From assembly GCF_002266285.1 (NCBI RefSeq), contig NZ_NPMS01000005.1:1-64000 (forward strand): a stretch of DNA of 64,000 bases, in the 5' to 3' direction. The stretch's first letter is position 1. Every line of letters starts with the position of its first letter. Source of the stretch: Virgibacillus indicus. Lineage in GTDB: Bacteria > Bacillota > Bacilli > Bacillales > Amphibacillaceae. Positions 52,582-62,004 of this stretch are shown here, piece after piece. Under the pieces are notes generated by a model. It was not told where the DNA came from and searched no databases. It was given only the letters and a program-made list of their open reading frames with translations. The translations under genes were made by a program, and so were the position numbers.

Positions 52582-53466
52582 TTGACTCTGCATGCTGAAC
52601 TAGTTCTTGATACAAAAAACATATTAGGAGAAGGACCTTGGTGGGATTCAGATAAGCAGAAGCTGCATTGGATCGATATCGAGGATAAACGAATCTATAG
52701 TTATAAACCACAGTCGAAGGAATATGATTACATCACCGTCAACCAGCTAATTGGATCAGCAGCACCTACAAATTCCAGCAGAAAGCTCCTATGCGCCATG
52801 CAAAATGGCTTTTATATGCTAGATTTGCAGACAGGCAGAACAGAGCATATTTATGATCCGGAGCCGGGTATCCATGATAATCGCTTTAATGACGGAAAAT
52901 GCGATCCAGCTGGCCGTTTTTGGGCCGGCACCATGAATATGGAAGGAAAATCGCAAAGAGCTGCGTTATATTGTCTCGATTCCAAAACCGGATGCCGGAA
53001 GGTGCTCTCTCAGGTCAGTATTTCAAATGGACTTTGCTGGAGTCCCGATCACCGAACAATGTATTATATCGATACACCTACACGGGAAATTGTTTCGTTC
53101 CCTTATGATTTAAAGAATGGCACCCTTGGAGAAAAAAAGGCTGCAGTGAGTTTCCCTGCAGGTCAAGGAGTACCAGATGGGATGACCATTGATGTGGAAG
53201 GAATGATATGGGTTGCCTCATGGGGCGGCGGACACGTTTCCAGATGGGACCCCTCAACCGGTAAATGTCTTGAAACAATTCGTGTTCCTGCTTCACAGGT
53301 CACTTCTTGTACCTTCGGTGGTGAGAATATGGACGAACTTTATATAACTTCTGCGAGAGTGGGACTTGATGAAAAAGCGCTTAATAATGAACCATCAGCA
53401 GGGGGAATATTTCGTATAAAAACCAAAACCAAAGGGCTTCCTGCTTATAAATATGATGGAGCATAA
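52582..53466 (+). CDS. SMP-30/gluconolactonase-family sugar lactonase
   Basis: A six-bladed beta-propeller enzyme that hydrolyses aldonolactones. The metal-binding Glu is in LGEGPWWDSDKQKLHWIDIE (about residue 15-34), Asn/Asp in FNDGKCDPAGRFWAGTMN (about 99-116), and Asp in PDGMTIDVEG. The length of 294 aa is standard. The TTG start at 52582 has AGAGGTG 8 bases upstream. It is the only plus-strand gene in the galactoside region, facing the SGNH gene. Expected substrate is galactono-lactone or a derivative. Confidence 0.9.
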   Translation: MTLHAELVLDTKNILGEGPWWDSDKQKLHWIDIEDKRIYSYKPQSKEYDYITVNQLIGSAAPTNSSRKLLCAMQNGFYMLDLQTGRTEHIYDPEPGIHDNRFNDGKCDPAGRFWAGTMNMEGKSQRAALYCLDSKTGCRKVLSQVSISNGLCWSPDHRTMYYIDTPTREIVSFPYDLKNGTLGEKKAAVSFPAGQGVPDGMTIDVEGMIWVASWGGGHVSRWDPSTGKCLETIRVPASQVTSCTFGGENMDELYITSARVGLDEKALNNEPSAGGIFRIKTKTKGLPAYKYDGA

Positions 53467-53611
53467 TAAGGGAAAATAGGGCAGTTGCAAGACTTCCTTA
53501 TTAGCTCCATCATTTGAAGCTCCTGCTGGTATTAATTTCATCTCCCTGCCATTAGGATGTTAAATCTAGTTTTCGAATCTCCGATAATAAGGATGTATTA
53601 CATAAAACGAA

Positions 53612-54625
53612 TCACTGTTTTTCATTCTGATTTTCAACGTAATTCCTTCCAATTCGATGAGCCCCATAGATTAGCGCATTCTCTATTTGCTCATTTGAAG
53701 CCTCAATAATATCCATTTCTTGATATTCCTCTTTCAATAATTGGACAAATGCAGCTCTTAATGGACTTGCTCCGCCAACAACAAACCAATCCAAATTTTC
53801 CTCGTTACCAATAAATGAGTGGAGTGCCTGCATATCACTTTGAAGAACTGCACCAACAAAATAGTTAGCCCGTTCATTGTCATCTAATTCAGAAAACAGC
53901 TGCAATAGCCGAATATGATAAAAACTCCTGGTTAAACCGACTTTCTTTGCGGCTTTATACCCTTCAATCAGCTGATGCCTGTTTAAGCTTTCTATTAATG
54001 TTGTATTTAGGGAATCAGACAAAATGGTGCTGGAGCTAATAGAATGCAGGACTTCACCGCCCAGTGTAGAAAATGATGAAAGAAATGTCTGATCTTCATC
54101 AATTAATAAATATTTCGTATGCGAGCCCGGCAATATCATCAGCCCTTTACCTGCAGGCTTTAGCTGTTCCAGCAAACCAATCGTTTCCACTTCTTCTCCC
54201 CTTAGTATATCCATTTGGTCGATTACTGAGCCTTCATCAGAAACGTCATGCCTATTTTTCATACCAGGAACAAATAAACATGGAATATGGTAAAAATCCT
54301 CTGAAATTACTGTTTTCGAATGATGAACAAAGTCTTCTAAATCCGCTGGTGCAGTCACATGATCCACTTCATAAAGACCGAGATTCGACGTTATCATTCC
54401 AGAAGCAATTATGTAGTTAATTTGAGCTGTCTCCAATTTATTTTTCCGGACTAGCTCCCTGATCCCTTGAGTGATTTCACTTTTCAGGCTGTGATTATTA
54501 CCATCGATTGCTGTATTTCGTATACCCACTTCTATTTTTATGATATCTATTAATTGAGTGGACTCTTCATGGACCAATCTTATTCTGGAGTTAGTGGTCC
54601 CAGAGTCTATTAAAATAATATACAC
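53612..54625 (-). CDS. dgoK: 2-dehydro-3-deoxygalactonokinase (DgoK)
   Basis: Phosphorylates 2-keto-3-deoxygalactonate (KDGal) at C6. It is an actin-fold sugar kinase with IDSGTTNSRIRLV at the N-terminus (phosphate-1 loop), MITSNLGLYEVDHVTAPA near residue 92, and ILPGSHTKYLLIDE near 165. VGGASPLRAAFVQLL lies near the C-terminus. The GTG start has a weak site. It is followed on the minus strand by a short gap after the aldolase gene, so both are one unit. Confidence 0.93.
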   Translation of the reverse strand: MYIILIDSGTTNSRIRLVHEESTQLIDIIKIEVGIRNTAIDGNNHSLKSEITQGIRELVRKNKLETAQINYIIASGMITSNLGLYEVDHVTAPADLEDFVHHSKTVISEDFYHIPCLFVPGMKNRHDVSDEGSVIDQMDILRGEEVETIGLLEQLKPAGKGLMILPGSHTKYLLIDEDQTFLSSFSTLGGEVLHSISSSTILSDSLNTTLIESLNRHQLIEGYKAAKKVGLTRSFYHIRLLQLFSELDDNERANYFVGAVLQSDMQALHSFIGNEENLDWFVVGGASPLRAAFVQLLKEEYQEMDIIEASNEQIENALIYGAHRIGRNYVENQNEKQ

Positions 54626-54643
54626 TTTTTTTCACCACACTTC

Positions 54644-55285
54644 TTATGAAGATAAAAAATTAATTTTCTCTCTGATTTCTATAAATTTTCTAGCTTTATT
54701 TTCAATCTCTTCAAAGTTCTCTTCAGCAACAAGCTTGCTGTTTACCAATTCACTTCCTATTCCGAGAGAATGCCAGCTAGATTCTAAATAATTTTGCGCA
54801 TTGTTCAGGGTAATTCCACCTACAGCCATTAATTTGATAAATGGCAATGGACCAGCAAGATCTTTAGCATATTCAGTACCTAAAGTTCTTGCCGGAAACA
54901 CTTTAACCATTTCTGAACCATATTCATAAGCAGTCAAAGCTTCCGTTGGTGTCATCACACCAGGAATAACAGGGACACCCTCTCTACTTCCTGCCTGGAT
55001 CGTGGATTGGGATAAGGCTGGTGCCAATAGAAACTTTGCACCTGCCTGAATTGATTCTTCTGCTGCTTCTGCGTTCAAAACCGTCCCCGCTCCAACCAGC
55101 ATGTCTGGAAATAATTCATTGATTTTTCGTATTGCATCGAGTGCACCAGGGGTGTTCATTGTTATTTCAACGACACGAATCCCTCCGTTATATAAGCTCG
55201 ATACAATCTGCTCGATCGTGCTGCTATTTTCTATCCGGATTATGGAGATTAGCTGTTCCTTTAAGATTATTTCCATTGGAGTCAT
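54644..55285 (-). CDS. KDPG/KDPGal aldolase
   Basis: A class I aldolase that splits 2-keto-3-deoxy-6-phosphogalactonate to pyruvate and glyceraldehyde-3-phosphate. The motifs are RIENS, VVEITMNTPGALDAI (Glu general base about 45), VGAGTVLNAE, FLLAPAL, and MVKVFPARTLG with the Schiff-base Lys about residue 130. AVGGITLNNAQNYL is the phosphate-binding loop. The length (213 aa) is typical. The ATG at 55285 fits the AAGGTGG site better than a TTG three codons upstream. Confidence 0.92.
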   Translation of the reverse strand: MTPMEIILKEQLISIIRIENSSTIEQIVSSLYNGGIRVVEITMNTPGALDAIRKINELFPDMLVGAGTVLNAEAAEESIQAGAKFLLAPALSQSTIQAGSREGVPVIPGVMTPTEALTAYEYGSEMVKVFPARTLGTEYAKDLAGPLPFIKLMAVGGITLNNAQNYLESSWHSLGIGSELVNSKLVAEENFEEIENKARKFIEIREKINFLSS

Positions 55286-55364
55286 CCGTTTCAACCACCT
55301 TATAATTATCTTTACAAGTATAATTTCATTTAAACAATTATTAGTTGCACTTATGCAGTAAGAA

Positions 55365-55388
55365 AGCAGTTATACTTTCTTAACTGCT
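55365..55388 (-). terminator. Weak hairpin between GH4 and aldolase genes
   Basis: A perfect 8-bp stem (AGCAGTTA / TAACTGCT) with an 8-base loop is followed on the minus strand by only a short TTTCTT. It may reduce read-through from the GH4 gene into the aldolase-kinase pair. Confidence 0.4.
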
Positions 55389-55420
55389 AAATAAATGAGA
55401 ACACTAGGAATCTATTATAT

Positions 55421-56719
55421 CTACTTATACGTTGGCAGCCAGTCACCATGTGCTTCAATAAGGTCATCACACAATGACACAATATCATCAATGGACAGCT
55501 CTGCTGACGTATGCGGGTCCAGCATTGCTGCCTGATAAATATGTTCCTTTTTCTGTGTCATAGCAGCTTCAATTGTCAGCAGCTGTGTATTGATATTTGT
55601 TCTGTTTAATGCAGCTAACTGTTCCGGCAGTTCAACAGTTGTTGGGGCTACTCCGCTTGCATCTACCATACATGGAACTTCTACACACGCTTTATCTGGA
55701 AGATTACTGATCAATCCCCCTGTATTCAACACATTCCCGCCAATCTTTATTGGAACGTCCGTTTCCATTGCCTCCATAATATAGGATCCATACTCATAAG
55801 TCCTTTTATGTGTCAAATCTTTATCATTGATCAGATTTTCACGCATTTCCTTCCACTCTTCAATCTGGTTTACACAGCGCCGTGGATATTCATCTAAAGG
55901 GATATTGAAACGATCAATTAATTCTGGATAGCTGCTCTTGATAAAGTATGGATGATATTCCGCATTATGTTCGGATGATTCTGTCACATAATAGCCAAAC
56001 CGCTGCATAAGTTCATATCGGATCATATCATCGTGTGTTGTCTTCTGTCTTTCCAATGCTCTCTTTTTAATTTCCGGATATAAATCCTTGCCATTTCGGC
56101 TTATTTCCAACAGCCAGGCCATATGGTTAATTCCTGCAATTTTCCATTGTACATTATCAGCAGGCATATCCAAGTCCTTCAGCAAATGATCTGCACAGAC
56201 TTGTACACTGTGACATAATCCCACTGTTTTTATGCCGCCATATCGCTGCATCGTTCCTGTAAGGACAGCCATCGGATTTGTATAATTTAAAAACCAGGCA
56301 TCCGGGCATACCTCTTGCATATCCTTTGCAAAATCCATCATTACCGGGATCGTCCTTAAACTTCTGAATATCCCGCCAACCCCCACTGTATCAGCAATTG
56401 TTTGCCGGAGGCCGTATTTCTTCGGAACCTCAAAGTCAATAATTGTACTTGGATCATAGCCTCCAACCTGGATAGCATTTATTACATACTTTGCACCTCG
56501 TAAAGCCTCTTTGCGGTCAGTATATACTACAATATTTACAGATGAATTCAAGTTCTTTTTTAAGTTTTTCAACATAGTTTCTGAATCTTTCAATCGTTCA
56601 TAGTCAATATCAAACAAAGCAAATTCGAAATCCTGTAAAGCTGGTACTGTCATGCTGTCACCAAGCACATTTTTCGCAAAAATCGTACTTCCTGCACCCA
56701 GAAATGTAATTTTAGACAT
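55421..56719 (-). CDS. melA: GH4 alpha-galactosidase (MelA-like)
   Basis: An NAD- and metal-dependent glycoside hydrolase of family 4, cytoplasmic. The NAD motif is ITFLGAGSTIFAKNVL (residues 4-19). NYTNPMAVLTG (about 148-158) and GLCHSVQ (metal-binding Cys/His about 172-178) follow. VGVGGIFRSLRTIP and INHMAWLLE also fit MelA rather than 6-phospho-glucosidases. It removes alpha-linked galactose from imported oligosaccharide, feeding the galactonate route. AGGAGG precedes the ATG. It follows the sulfatase gene by about 30 bp. Confidence 0.9.
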   Translation of the reverse strand: MSKITFLGAGSTIFAKNVLGDSMTVPALQDFEFALFDIDYERLKDSETMLKNLKKNLNSSVNIVVYTDRKEALRGAKYVINAIQVGGYDPSTIIDFEVPKKYGLRQTIADTVGVGGIFRSLRTIPVMMDFAKDMQEVCPDAWFLNYTNPMAVLTGTMQRYGGIKTVGLCHSVQVCADHLLKDLDMPADNVQWKIAGINHMAWLLEISRNGKDLYPEIKKRALERQKTTHDDMIRYELMQRFGYYVTESSEHNAEYHPYFIKSSYPELIDRFNIPLDEYPRRCVNQIEEWKEMRENLINDKDLTHKRTYEYGSYIMEAMETDVPIKIGGNVLNTGGLISNLPDKACVEVPCMVDASGVAPTTVELPEQLAALNRTNINTQLLTIEAAMTQKKEHIYQAAMLDPHTSAELSIDDIVSLCDDLIEAHGDWLPTYK

Positions 56720-56748
56720 ATAATTCCTCCTATTTTAAGTTTGTTCAT

Positions 56749-58266
56749 TCATGCTAGTGCAATTCTAGGCATCGGCATTGCTTCTTTTCCTAATTCAGCC
56801 CAAATAAATTTTAATAGCAGCTCACTCTTTAATTCCTTAAAGGAAGGATTTTCCCATAGATTGTTTATTTCATTGGGATCATCTTTTAGATCAAACAGTT
56901 CCCCATGTTTTTGATTATAATAAACTGTAATTTTATATCTCTCATCAACGAATGTTTTTAAATGTACTGTAGTAGGTTCGTGACGATTTTCGCATATTGC
57001 GTGATTTCTGAGCCTTTCCCTTTCACCCAGCCAAACGGAACTCTGATCGATTCCAGTCATCGTCTTTGGTACTGGCAGATTGGCTAAATTTAAGAACGTA
57101 GGTGCTAAGTCTACTAATGACTGTATCGATGATGAACGTCTATTATTGGGTACTTTATCAGGGTAACGGACAATCATTGGCACTTTTATTAAATCCTCAT
57201 AATGAAATGCGCCCTTCGCCATTAATCCATGATGCCCGTAAAAATGTCCATGATCTGACGTAAATACAATAATGGTATTATCGGCTAATCCCAGTGTGTC
57301 TAATTGATCAAGAATCTTCCCAACATATTTATCCAAAAGACTGATCATCCCGTAATATACAGCGATATCTTTTTTAATTTCCTTCCTATTATGCAAGTGA
57401 GAATGAAACCCGTGCAGTAAATATCCTGATTCATTATATTCTGAGAAATCCGGATTTTCTTCCTGCGTTTTCTTAAAATGAAGCGGATTATTCTCATGTT
57501 CCTCTTCTGCGAGCTCGGGTACAGTTATTGCATCAGGATCATACATGGTGTCCCATGGTTCCGGAACGATATAAGGAGGATGCGGATCAAAAAAGCTTGC
57601 CCACATAAAAAAGTTTTCATCTTTTTCATGATGTTCCTTAATCATTGCATTCGTTCGTTCCGCTATCCAGGCACTATAGTGGTACTCTTCAGGAATCGCC
57701 CATTTATGTTTCGACTCCTTGTCCATCTTTCCTGTAGGAGCCTGAAAGTAATCTCTCCATTCGGTACATCCTTTTTCTTCCAGCCACAAAGCATAATGTT
57801 GTCCAACATGGGCTTCATTCCCATGATTACGGGTTAATTCCACATTTTCAAACCCATAAAACCGGCTGTTAAAGTTTCTCCAGTAATCCAAGTCCTGTAA
57901 TAATGGATAGGACTCCAGGGATGTATATTCCTTCGTCGATGCCAGTGGCTGAAAGTGTGCTTTCCCAATCAATGACGTTTTATATCCCGCATTGATAAAG
58001 TCCTCACCAACGGTATGAACATTTTCGTTCAATTTAGTCCCAAGCGTCCAGGCACCGTGCTGGCTGGGATATTGCCCGGTTATAATCGATGAACGTGACG
58101 GAGTACAAGTCGGGTTTGGGCAGTAGGCTCTGGTAAATGTTGTACCTTCGTTCACCAGTCTATCAAGATTAGGAGTAGAAACTTCTTCATTAAAAGCACC
58201 AATTGTATTCCAATGCTGCTGATCGGTTGTGATTAATAAAATATTAGGTTTCTTACGTTCACTCAT
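56749..58266 (-). CDS. Cytoplasmic type I sulfatase
   Basis: An alkaline-phosphatase-fold sulfatase of 505 residues. The N-terminus gives PNILLITTDQQHWNTIG (metal Asp15/Gln16). The formylglycine signature is CTPSRSSIITG, so Cys54 is the residue to be modified. VFTSDHGHFYGHHG supplies further metal ligands (about 320). There is no signal peptide, so it acts on imported sulfated sugar. The Cys type needs an activating enzyme (FGE or anSME), which is not in the window. The start is MSERKK (58266) after GGAGAGG. The neighbouring GH4 and importer suggest a sulfated galactoside. Confidence 0.92.
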   Translation of the reverse strand: MSERKKPNILLITTDQQHWNTIGAFNEEVSTPNLDRLVNEGTTFTRAYCPNPTCTPSRSSIITGQYPSQHGAWTLGTKLNENVHTVGEDFINAGYKTSLIGKAHFQPLASTKEYTSLESYPLLQDLDYWRNFNSRFYGFENVELTRNHGNEAHVGQHYALWLEEKGCTEWRDYFQAPTGKMDKESKHKWAIPEEYHYSAWIAERTNAMIKEHHEKDENFFMWASFFDPHPPYIVPEPWDTMYDPDAITVPELAEEEHENNPLHFKKTQEENPDFSEYNESGYLLHGFHSHLHNRKEIKKDIAVYYGMISLLDKYVGKILDQLDTLGLADNTIIVFTSDHGHFYGHHGLMAKGAFHYEDLIKVPMIVRYPDKVPNNRRSSSIQSLVDLAPTFLNLANLPVPKTMTGIDQSSVWLGERERLRNHAICENRHEPTTVHLKTFVDERYKITVYYNQKHGELFDLKDDPNEINNLWENPSFKELKSELLLKFIWAELGKEAMPMPRIALA

Positions 58267-58324
58267 ACTACCTCTCCTTAAAGTTCTGATCATCTTTACT
58301 GCTAAGCAGCATAACCGGCAGTAA

Positions 58325-59212
58325 TTACTTCATCCCGGAAGTAACTAAACCTTTTATGAAATACCGTTGGAAGAAAAGAAATACCAGCATAATTGGAATA
58401 ATAGACATAGTGGTTAATGCCATTAATTGTGTCCAATCTACATAGTGTTCACCTTTTAGCATTGCAAGTCCTAATTGCACGGTATACATTCTTTCATCGG
58501 ACACAACGATCAGCGGCCAGATTAATTCATTCCAGCGCCACATAAAATTGAATATGATTAACACGCCAATTAAAGGTTTAATATTAGGCAAAATTAATTT
58601 ATAAAAGATTTTAAATTCGCCAGCACCGTCTATCCGTGCAGCTTCAATTAAGGAATTTGGGATACTTAATATATATTGTCTGGCTAAAAATAACCCAAAA
58701 GCTTCCGCTGTTCTTGGAATGACCAGCCCGGCATAAGTATTTAGCCAGTCCAATTGCTTGAGAATATAAAAGTTTGGAATCATCGTGATCTGTACTGGTA
58801 TCATCAGCGTACATAAGACGATTATGAATAGGACATCCCGCCCTTTAAAATTGTATTTTGCAAATGCGAAACCGGCCAAACAATTTAGGAATACAGCTAA
58901 GATAACTGCAGATACACTTACGATTAATGAGTTTCCAAGGTATCCCAAAAAAGGTGCCGCATTCAGCGCATCCAAAAAGTTGCTCCATACTAATTCATCT
59001 GGGATAAAGCTCGTTGTTGATGCCACTAATTCTGACGGCGATTTTAAGGCCGTTGACAGCATCCAGATAAACGGTATTAAAAATATGAAGGATACAATAC
59101 TTAAAATGATGAATATAATTGATTTTTTGATTAAACCTGATTTGCCATAAGAAATAGACTTCCTAGTTTTTCCATTTTCTTTATACTGTAATGCTTCACT
59201 TTTCTCCATCAT
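58325..59212 (-). CDS. Carbohydrate ABC transporter permease (MalG/CUT1 type)
   Basis: A 295-residue membrane subunit with six helices after a basic N-terminal tail. The EAA loop is IPNSLIEAARIDGAGEFKIFYKLILPNIKP. It overlaps the MalF-like gene by ATGA and lies 59 bp before the sulfatase gene. No ATPase is encoded nearby, so a shared MsmX-type ATPase probably energises it. Confidence 0.93.
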   Translation of the reverse strand: MMEKSEALQYKENGKTRKSISYGKSGLIKKSIIFIILSIVSFIFLIPFIWMLSTALKSPSELVASTTSFIPDELVWSNFLDALNAAPFLGYLGNSLIVSVSAVILAVFLNCLAGFAFAKYNFKGRDVLFIIVLCTLMIPVQITMIPNFYILKQLDWLNTYAGLVIPRTAEAFGLFLARQYILSIPNSLIEAARIDGAGEFKIFYKLILPNIKPLIGVLIIFNFMWRWNELIWPLIVVSDERMYTVQLGLAMLKGEHYVDWTQLMALTTMSIIPIMLVFLFFQRYFIKGLVTSGMK

Positions 59213-60090
59213 TTTTCCCTCCCCATTCGCAACTGTATCAATGTCAGCAGCAGAATTATGAAAAAGAATGCGGTAGCGAGTGTCGAAGCATATCCCATTT
59301 CTCCTTCTGTAAATGCCTTCTGATAGATATATTGAACAATAACTGTAGTGGAGAATCCTGGTCCGCCGTTTGTCATAACATAGATGAGGTCAAATACCAT
59401 GAAACCATGAATCACTTCCATAATAGCAACAAATGTAGTTGTTGGTTTTACCATAGGGATAGTGATTTTCCAAAATTTCTGCCAAGTATTCGCACCGTCT
59501 ATTTCAGCCGCTTCATAAAGTTCTCCAGGCACAGCCTGTAAACCTGCTAAATAAATGACAAGGCTGTAGCCAATCCTTAACCATAATGTAGTCAGTATTA
59601 AAGCTGGCATAGCTAACTCTGGTGTTGACAGCCAATTTACACTTTCTACGTTAAAATAAGAATAAATGATATTGGCCAATCCATAATTCGGGTTAAATAT
59701 CCACGTCCATATTAAACCAGCCGCTACCATTGATACCACAACAGGAGCAAAGAAAACTGCTCTGAAAAAAGGACGGAAAGGAATCTTCTTCTGATTTAGC
59801 AGTACTGCACCCAGCAGACCCAGAAACACACTGAACGGAACTGTACCAGCAGTATAGTAGAATGTATTCACAAGGGAACGCCAGAAAACGGGATCCGAGA
59901 ACATCCTTTCATAGTTATTGAGGCCGGTGAATTCCGGCGTCCCCAATATACTCCACTCTGTCATCCCAATGTAGAATGTGAACAAAATTGGAATAATCAT
60001 AAAAACCATAAAGACGATTATATTTGGAGCTATGAAAATGTAGGGTGCTATTTTATGAGAGTTCTTTTGGGTAAAGTTTTTAAAAGACAT
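59209..60090 (-). CDS. Carbohydrate ABC transporter permease (MalF/CUT1 type)
   Basis: The first membrane subunit, 293 residues with six helices. PYIFIAPNIIVFMVFMIIPILFTFYIGMTEW is the typical opening and GELYEAAEIDGANTWQKFWKITIPMVKP is the EAA loop. AGGAGA precedes the ATG. It lies 490 bp after the binding-protein gene, the gap being filled by a hairpin and a dispersed repeat. Confidence 0.93.
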   Translation of the reverse strand: MSFKNFTQKNSHKIAPYIFIAPNIIVFMVFMIIPILFTFYIGMTEWSILGTPEFTGLNNYERMFSDPVFWRSLVNTFYYTAGTVPFSVFLGLLGAVLLNQKKIPFRPFFRAVFFAPVVVSMVAAGLIWTWIFNPNYGLANIIYSYFNVESVNWLSTPELAMPALILTTLWLRIGYSLVIYLAGLQAVPGELYEAAEIDGANTWQKFWKITIPMVKPTTTFVAIMEVIHGFMVFDLIYVMTNGGPGFSTTVIVQYIYQKAFTEGEMGYASTLATAFFFIILLLTLIQLRMGREK

Positions 60091-60371
60091 ATAATTCTAC
60101 TTCTCCTATCTTTCAAAGAATTTTTATTTTTAATCAGGAAAAAGATAGATTTAAGTTTTACAAACCTATGTAATTTTTCATTTGAATCTTGAACCAATTT
60201 GTACAGCCCCGTTAATCGTAATTTTTTGCCAGAATATTAACAGGGCTATACAAACTTTACATAAGAACCTTGTAATCTTATATTTAAAAATTAAATTTAC
60301 AATCAGTCTCTTGCTGCATAGGAAATTATAAAATTTTTGACCTGTGGATAAATAAACAACCGAATCAGCCA
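60091..60371. other. Intergenic hairpin between binding protein and permeases
   Basis: Arms 60200-60216 and 60236-60252 pair at 15 of 17 positions (TGTACAGCCCCGTTAAT / ATTAACAGGGCTATACA) around a T-rich loop. A hairpin here could limit read-through so that more binding protein than permease is made, as in other sugar importers. No gene is seen. Confidence 0.5.
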
Positions 60372-60577
60372 CGTCCGGCTCCAGCGCCCAGCGACTAGCG
60401 GACTTCCTTCACCTCCGTACGATAAGTCAACATCGGCTCCGGTGTTTAAGGAGGGCCGACTAAAACCGGCTAAAGCCAACGTCGGCATACCCCTATTCAG
60501 GGGCATGTTTCCTTTATCTCCTGCGGCTCAGTCCAGTCCGTACGTCGCTAAACGGGCGCTTGCGCCTTTGTTCTTAA
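60372..60577. repeat. GC-rich dispersed intergenic repeat element
   Basis: About 200 bases, much GC-richer than their surroundings. The element runs from CGTCCGGCTCCAGCGCC to GGGCGCTTGCGCC and includes CGGCTCCGGTGTTT and GGCATACCCCTATTCAGG. It resembles a long dispersed repeat I recall from Bacillaceae genomes. It starts a few bases after the binding-protein stop codon and seems to have inserted inside the importer operon. No ORF is supported. Confidence 0.6.
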
Positions 60578-60578
60578 A

Positions 60579-61892
60579 TTACTGTACAATATCATTTAGT
60601 TTCTTTTCTACATCTGCCACTGCTTCTTCCGGTGTAAACTCAGAAATCAGCAGCAGTTCCAAAGAGTCCGCGAAGGCCTGATTGATTTTTGGATATCTTG
60701 GATCAAGTACAGTTTTTGCCATCTGTTCATGCCCTGTTTTAGATTGTTCGATAAAGACATCCATAACAGCTGGATCTTCAACATTGTAATCCGGAGATAC
60801 GTCTGCACGTGGTGGAAGTCCCATTCCTGCTACAGACCATGCTGCCAGATTTTCCTGTTCAGCCATAAATGCTACAAACTTTTTAGCTGCTTCTGTATGT
60901 TTGGAATTCTTCGGAATAGCCAATGCGTTTCCGCCAATATTTGAAGCAGATGATTTTTCTTTAGGTGTAAAAGTAACGCCCCATTCGCTGCTGTCCATTT
61001 CTTCTTTAAACTTATTTATCAAGTAAGATCCGCCGATATACATTGCAGCTTTACCAGATGCAAATAATGTTGGTGCATCCTCACTCGTTTTCATTTTGTT
61101 TCCTTCAGACATATAGTTTTGATACATTTCCTGCAAGAAGGTGAATGCTTCAATACCTTCCTCTGAATTAATAGCTGCACTGCTCAAATCTTCATTTAGC
61201 AAGTACGCATTATTCTGGTTAAGGAAAGGCAGAGCCCGGGAAGCATTATCCGCATCCCACTCAATCGATATTCCATACGGTGCTAGTCCTTCATCCTGGA
61301 TTCTTTGTGCAACATCAAGAAATTCATCCCAGTTCCATGATTCTTCAACTGTTTTAGGTGCTTCAATCCCAAGTTCTTCAAAATATGTCTTATTGTAATA
61401 AACAGCCAGCGCGCCATAATCATGCGGCATTGCATAATACTCATCTTCGTGAGTTACAGCCAATAATGTGCTGGGAATATAATTTTCTTTATGTTCGTTT
61501 ACAACATCTGTTACGTTCAGAAGAGCATCGTCAGTTACAAACTCACTGACATTTTGATACTGAACCCGGAAAACATCCGGTGCATCATCCGAAGTTATTC
61601 TAGTTTTGATTTTTGTATAATAGTTTCCGCCTTTTTCAGGAGGAGGAACAATATTTGCATTTACTTTAATGCCAGGATTGGCCTTTTCAAACTCGTCAAT
61701 TGATCTTTGAACTTCATTCTGAACCGGTTCAGAGTTGCCCCAAAGTACAAACTCAATTTCTTCAGTTCCATCACTGTCTTCTCCATCACTTGCTGCCCCG
61801 TCGCTTTCATCTGTTGTTCCTGCACAGGCACTCAGAAATAAAATCAGGCAACCGACAATAAATATAAACTTGCCATGATAATTCTTTGTCAT
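60579..61892 (-). CDS. Extracellular sugar-binding lipoprotein of ABC transporter
   Basis: The solute-binding protein of the importer (437 aa). The signal peptide (MTKNYHGKFIFIVGCLILFLSAC) has lipobox LSAC (Cys23) and is followed by a Thr/Asp/Ser-rich linker. The mature domain starts with EFVLWGNSEPVQNEVQRSIDEFEKANPGI and includes NWDEFLDVAQRIQDEGLAPYG, as in CUT1 binding proteins. The start at 61892 has GGGGAG 7 bases upstream; a longer reading is unsupported. It is the first gene of the importer-sulfatase-GH4 unit. The ligand is presumed to be a galactoside. Confidence 0.92.
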   Translation of the reverse strand: MTKNYHGKFIFIVGCLILFLSACAGTTDESDGAASDGEDSDGTEEIEFVLWGNSEPVQNEVQRSIDEFEKANPGIKVNANIVPPPEKGGNYYTKIKTRITSDDAPDVFRVQYQNVSEFVTDDALLNVTDVVNEHKENYIPSTLLAVTHEDEYYAMPHDYGALAVYYNKTYFEELGIEAPKTVEESWNWDEFLDVAQRIQDEGLAPYGISIEWDADNASRALPFLNQNNAYLLNEDLSSAAINSEEGIEAFTFLQEMYQNYMSEGNKMKTSEDAPTLFASGKAAMYIGGSYLINKFKEEMDSSEWGVTFTPKEKSSASNIGGNALAIPKNSKHTEAAKKFVAFMAEQENLAAWSVAGMGLPPRADVSPDYNVEDPAVMDVFIEQSKTGHEQMAKTVLDPRYPKINQAFADSLELLLISEFTPEEAVADVEKKLNDIVQ

Positions 61893-62004
61893 AACATTTC
61901 TCCCCTTTTTAATATTCAGTATTTTCTCCTTATAAACCTTACTGTTCACTCCCCTCCTTTCATATCTTATATAAACCAATCCAGGCTTTTGGTTGAATCA
62001 TTAA

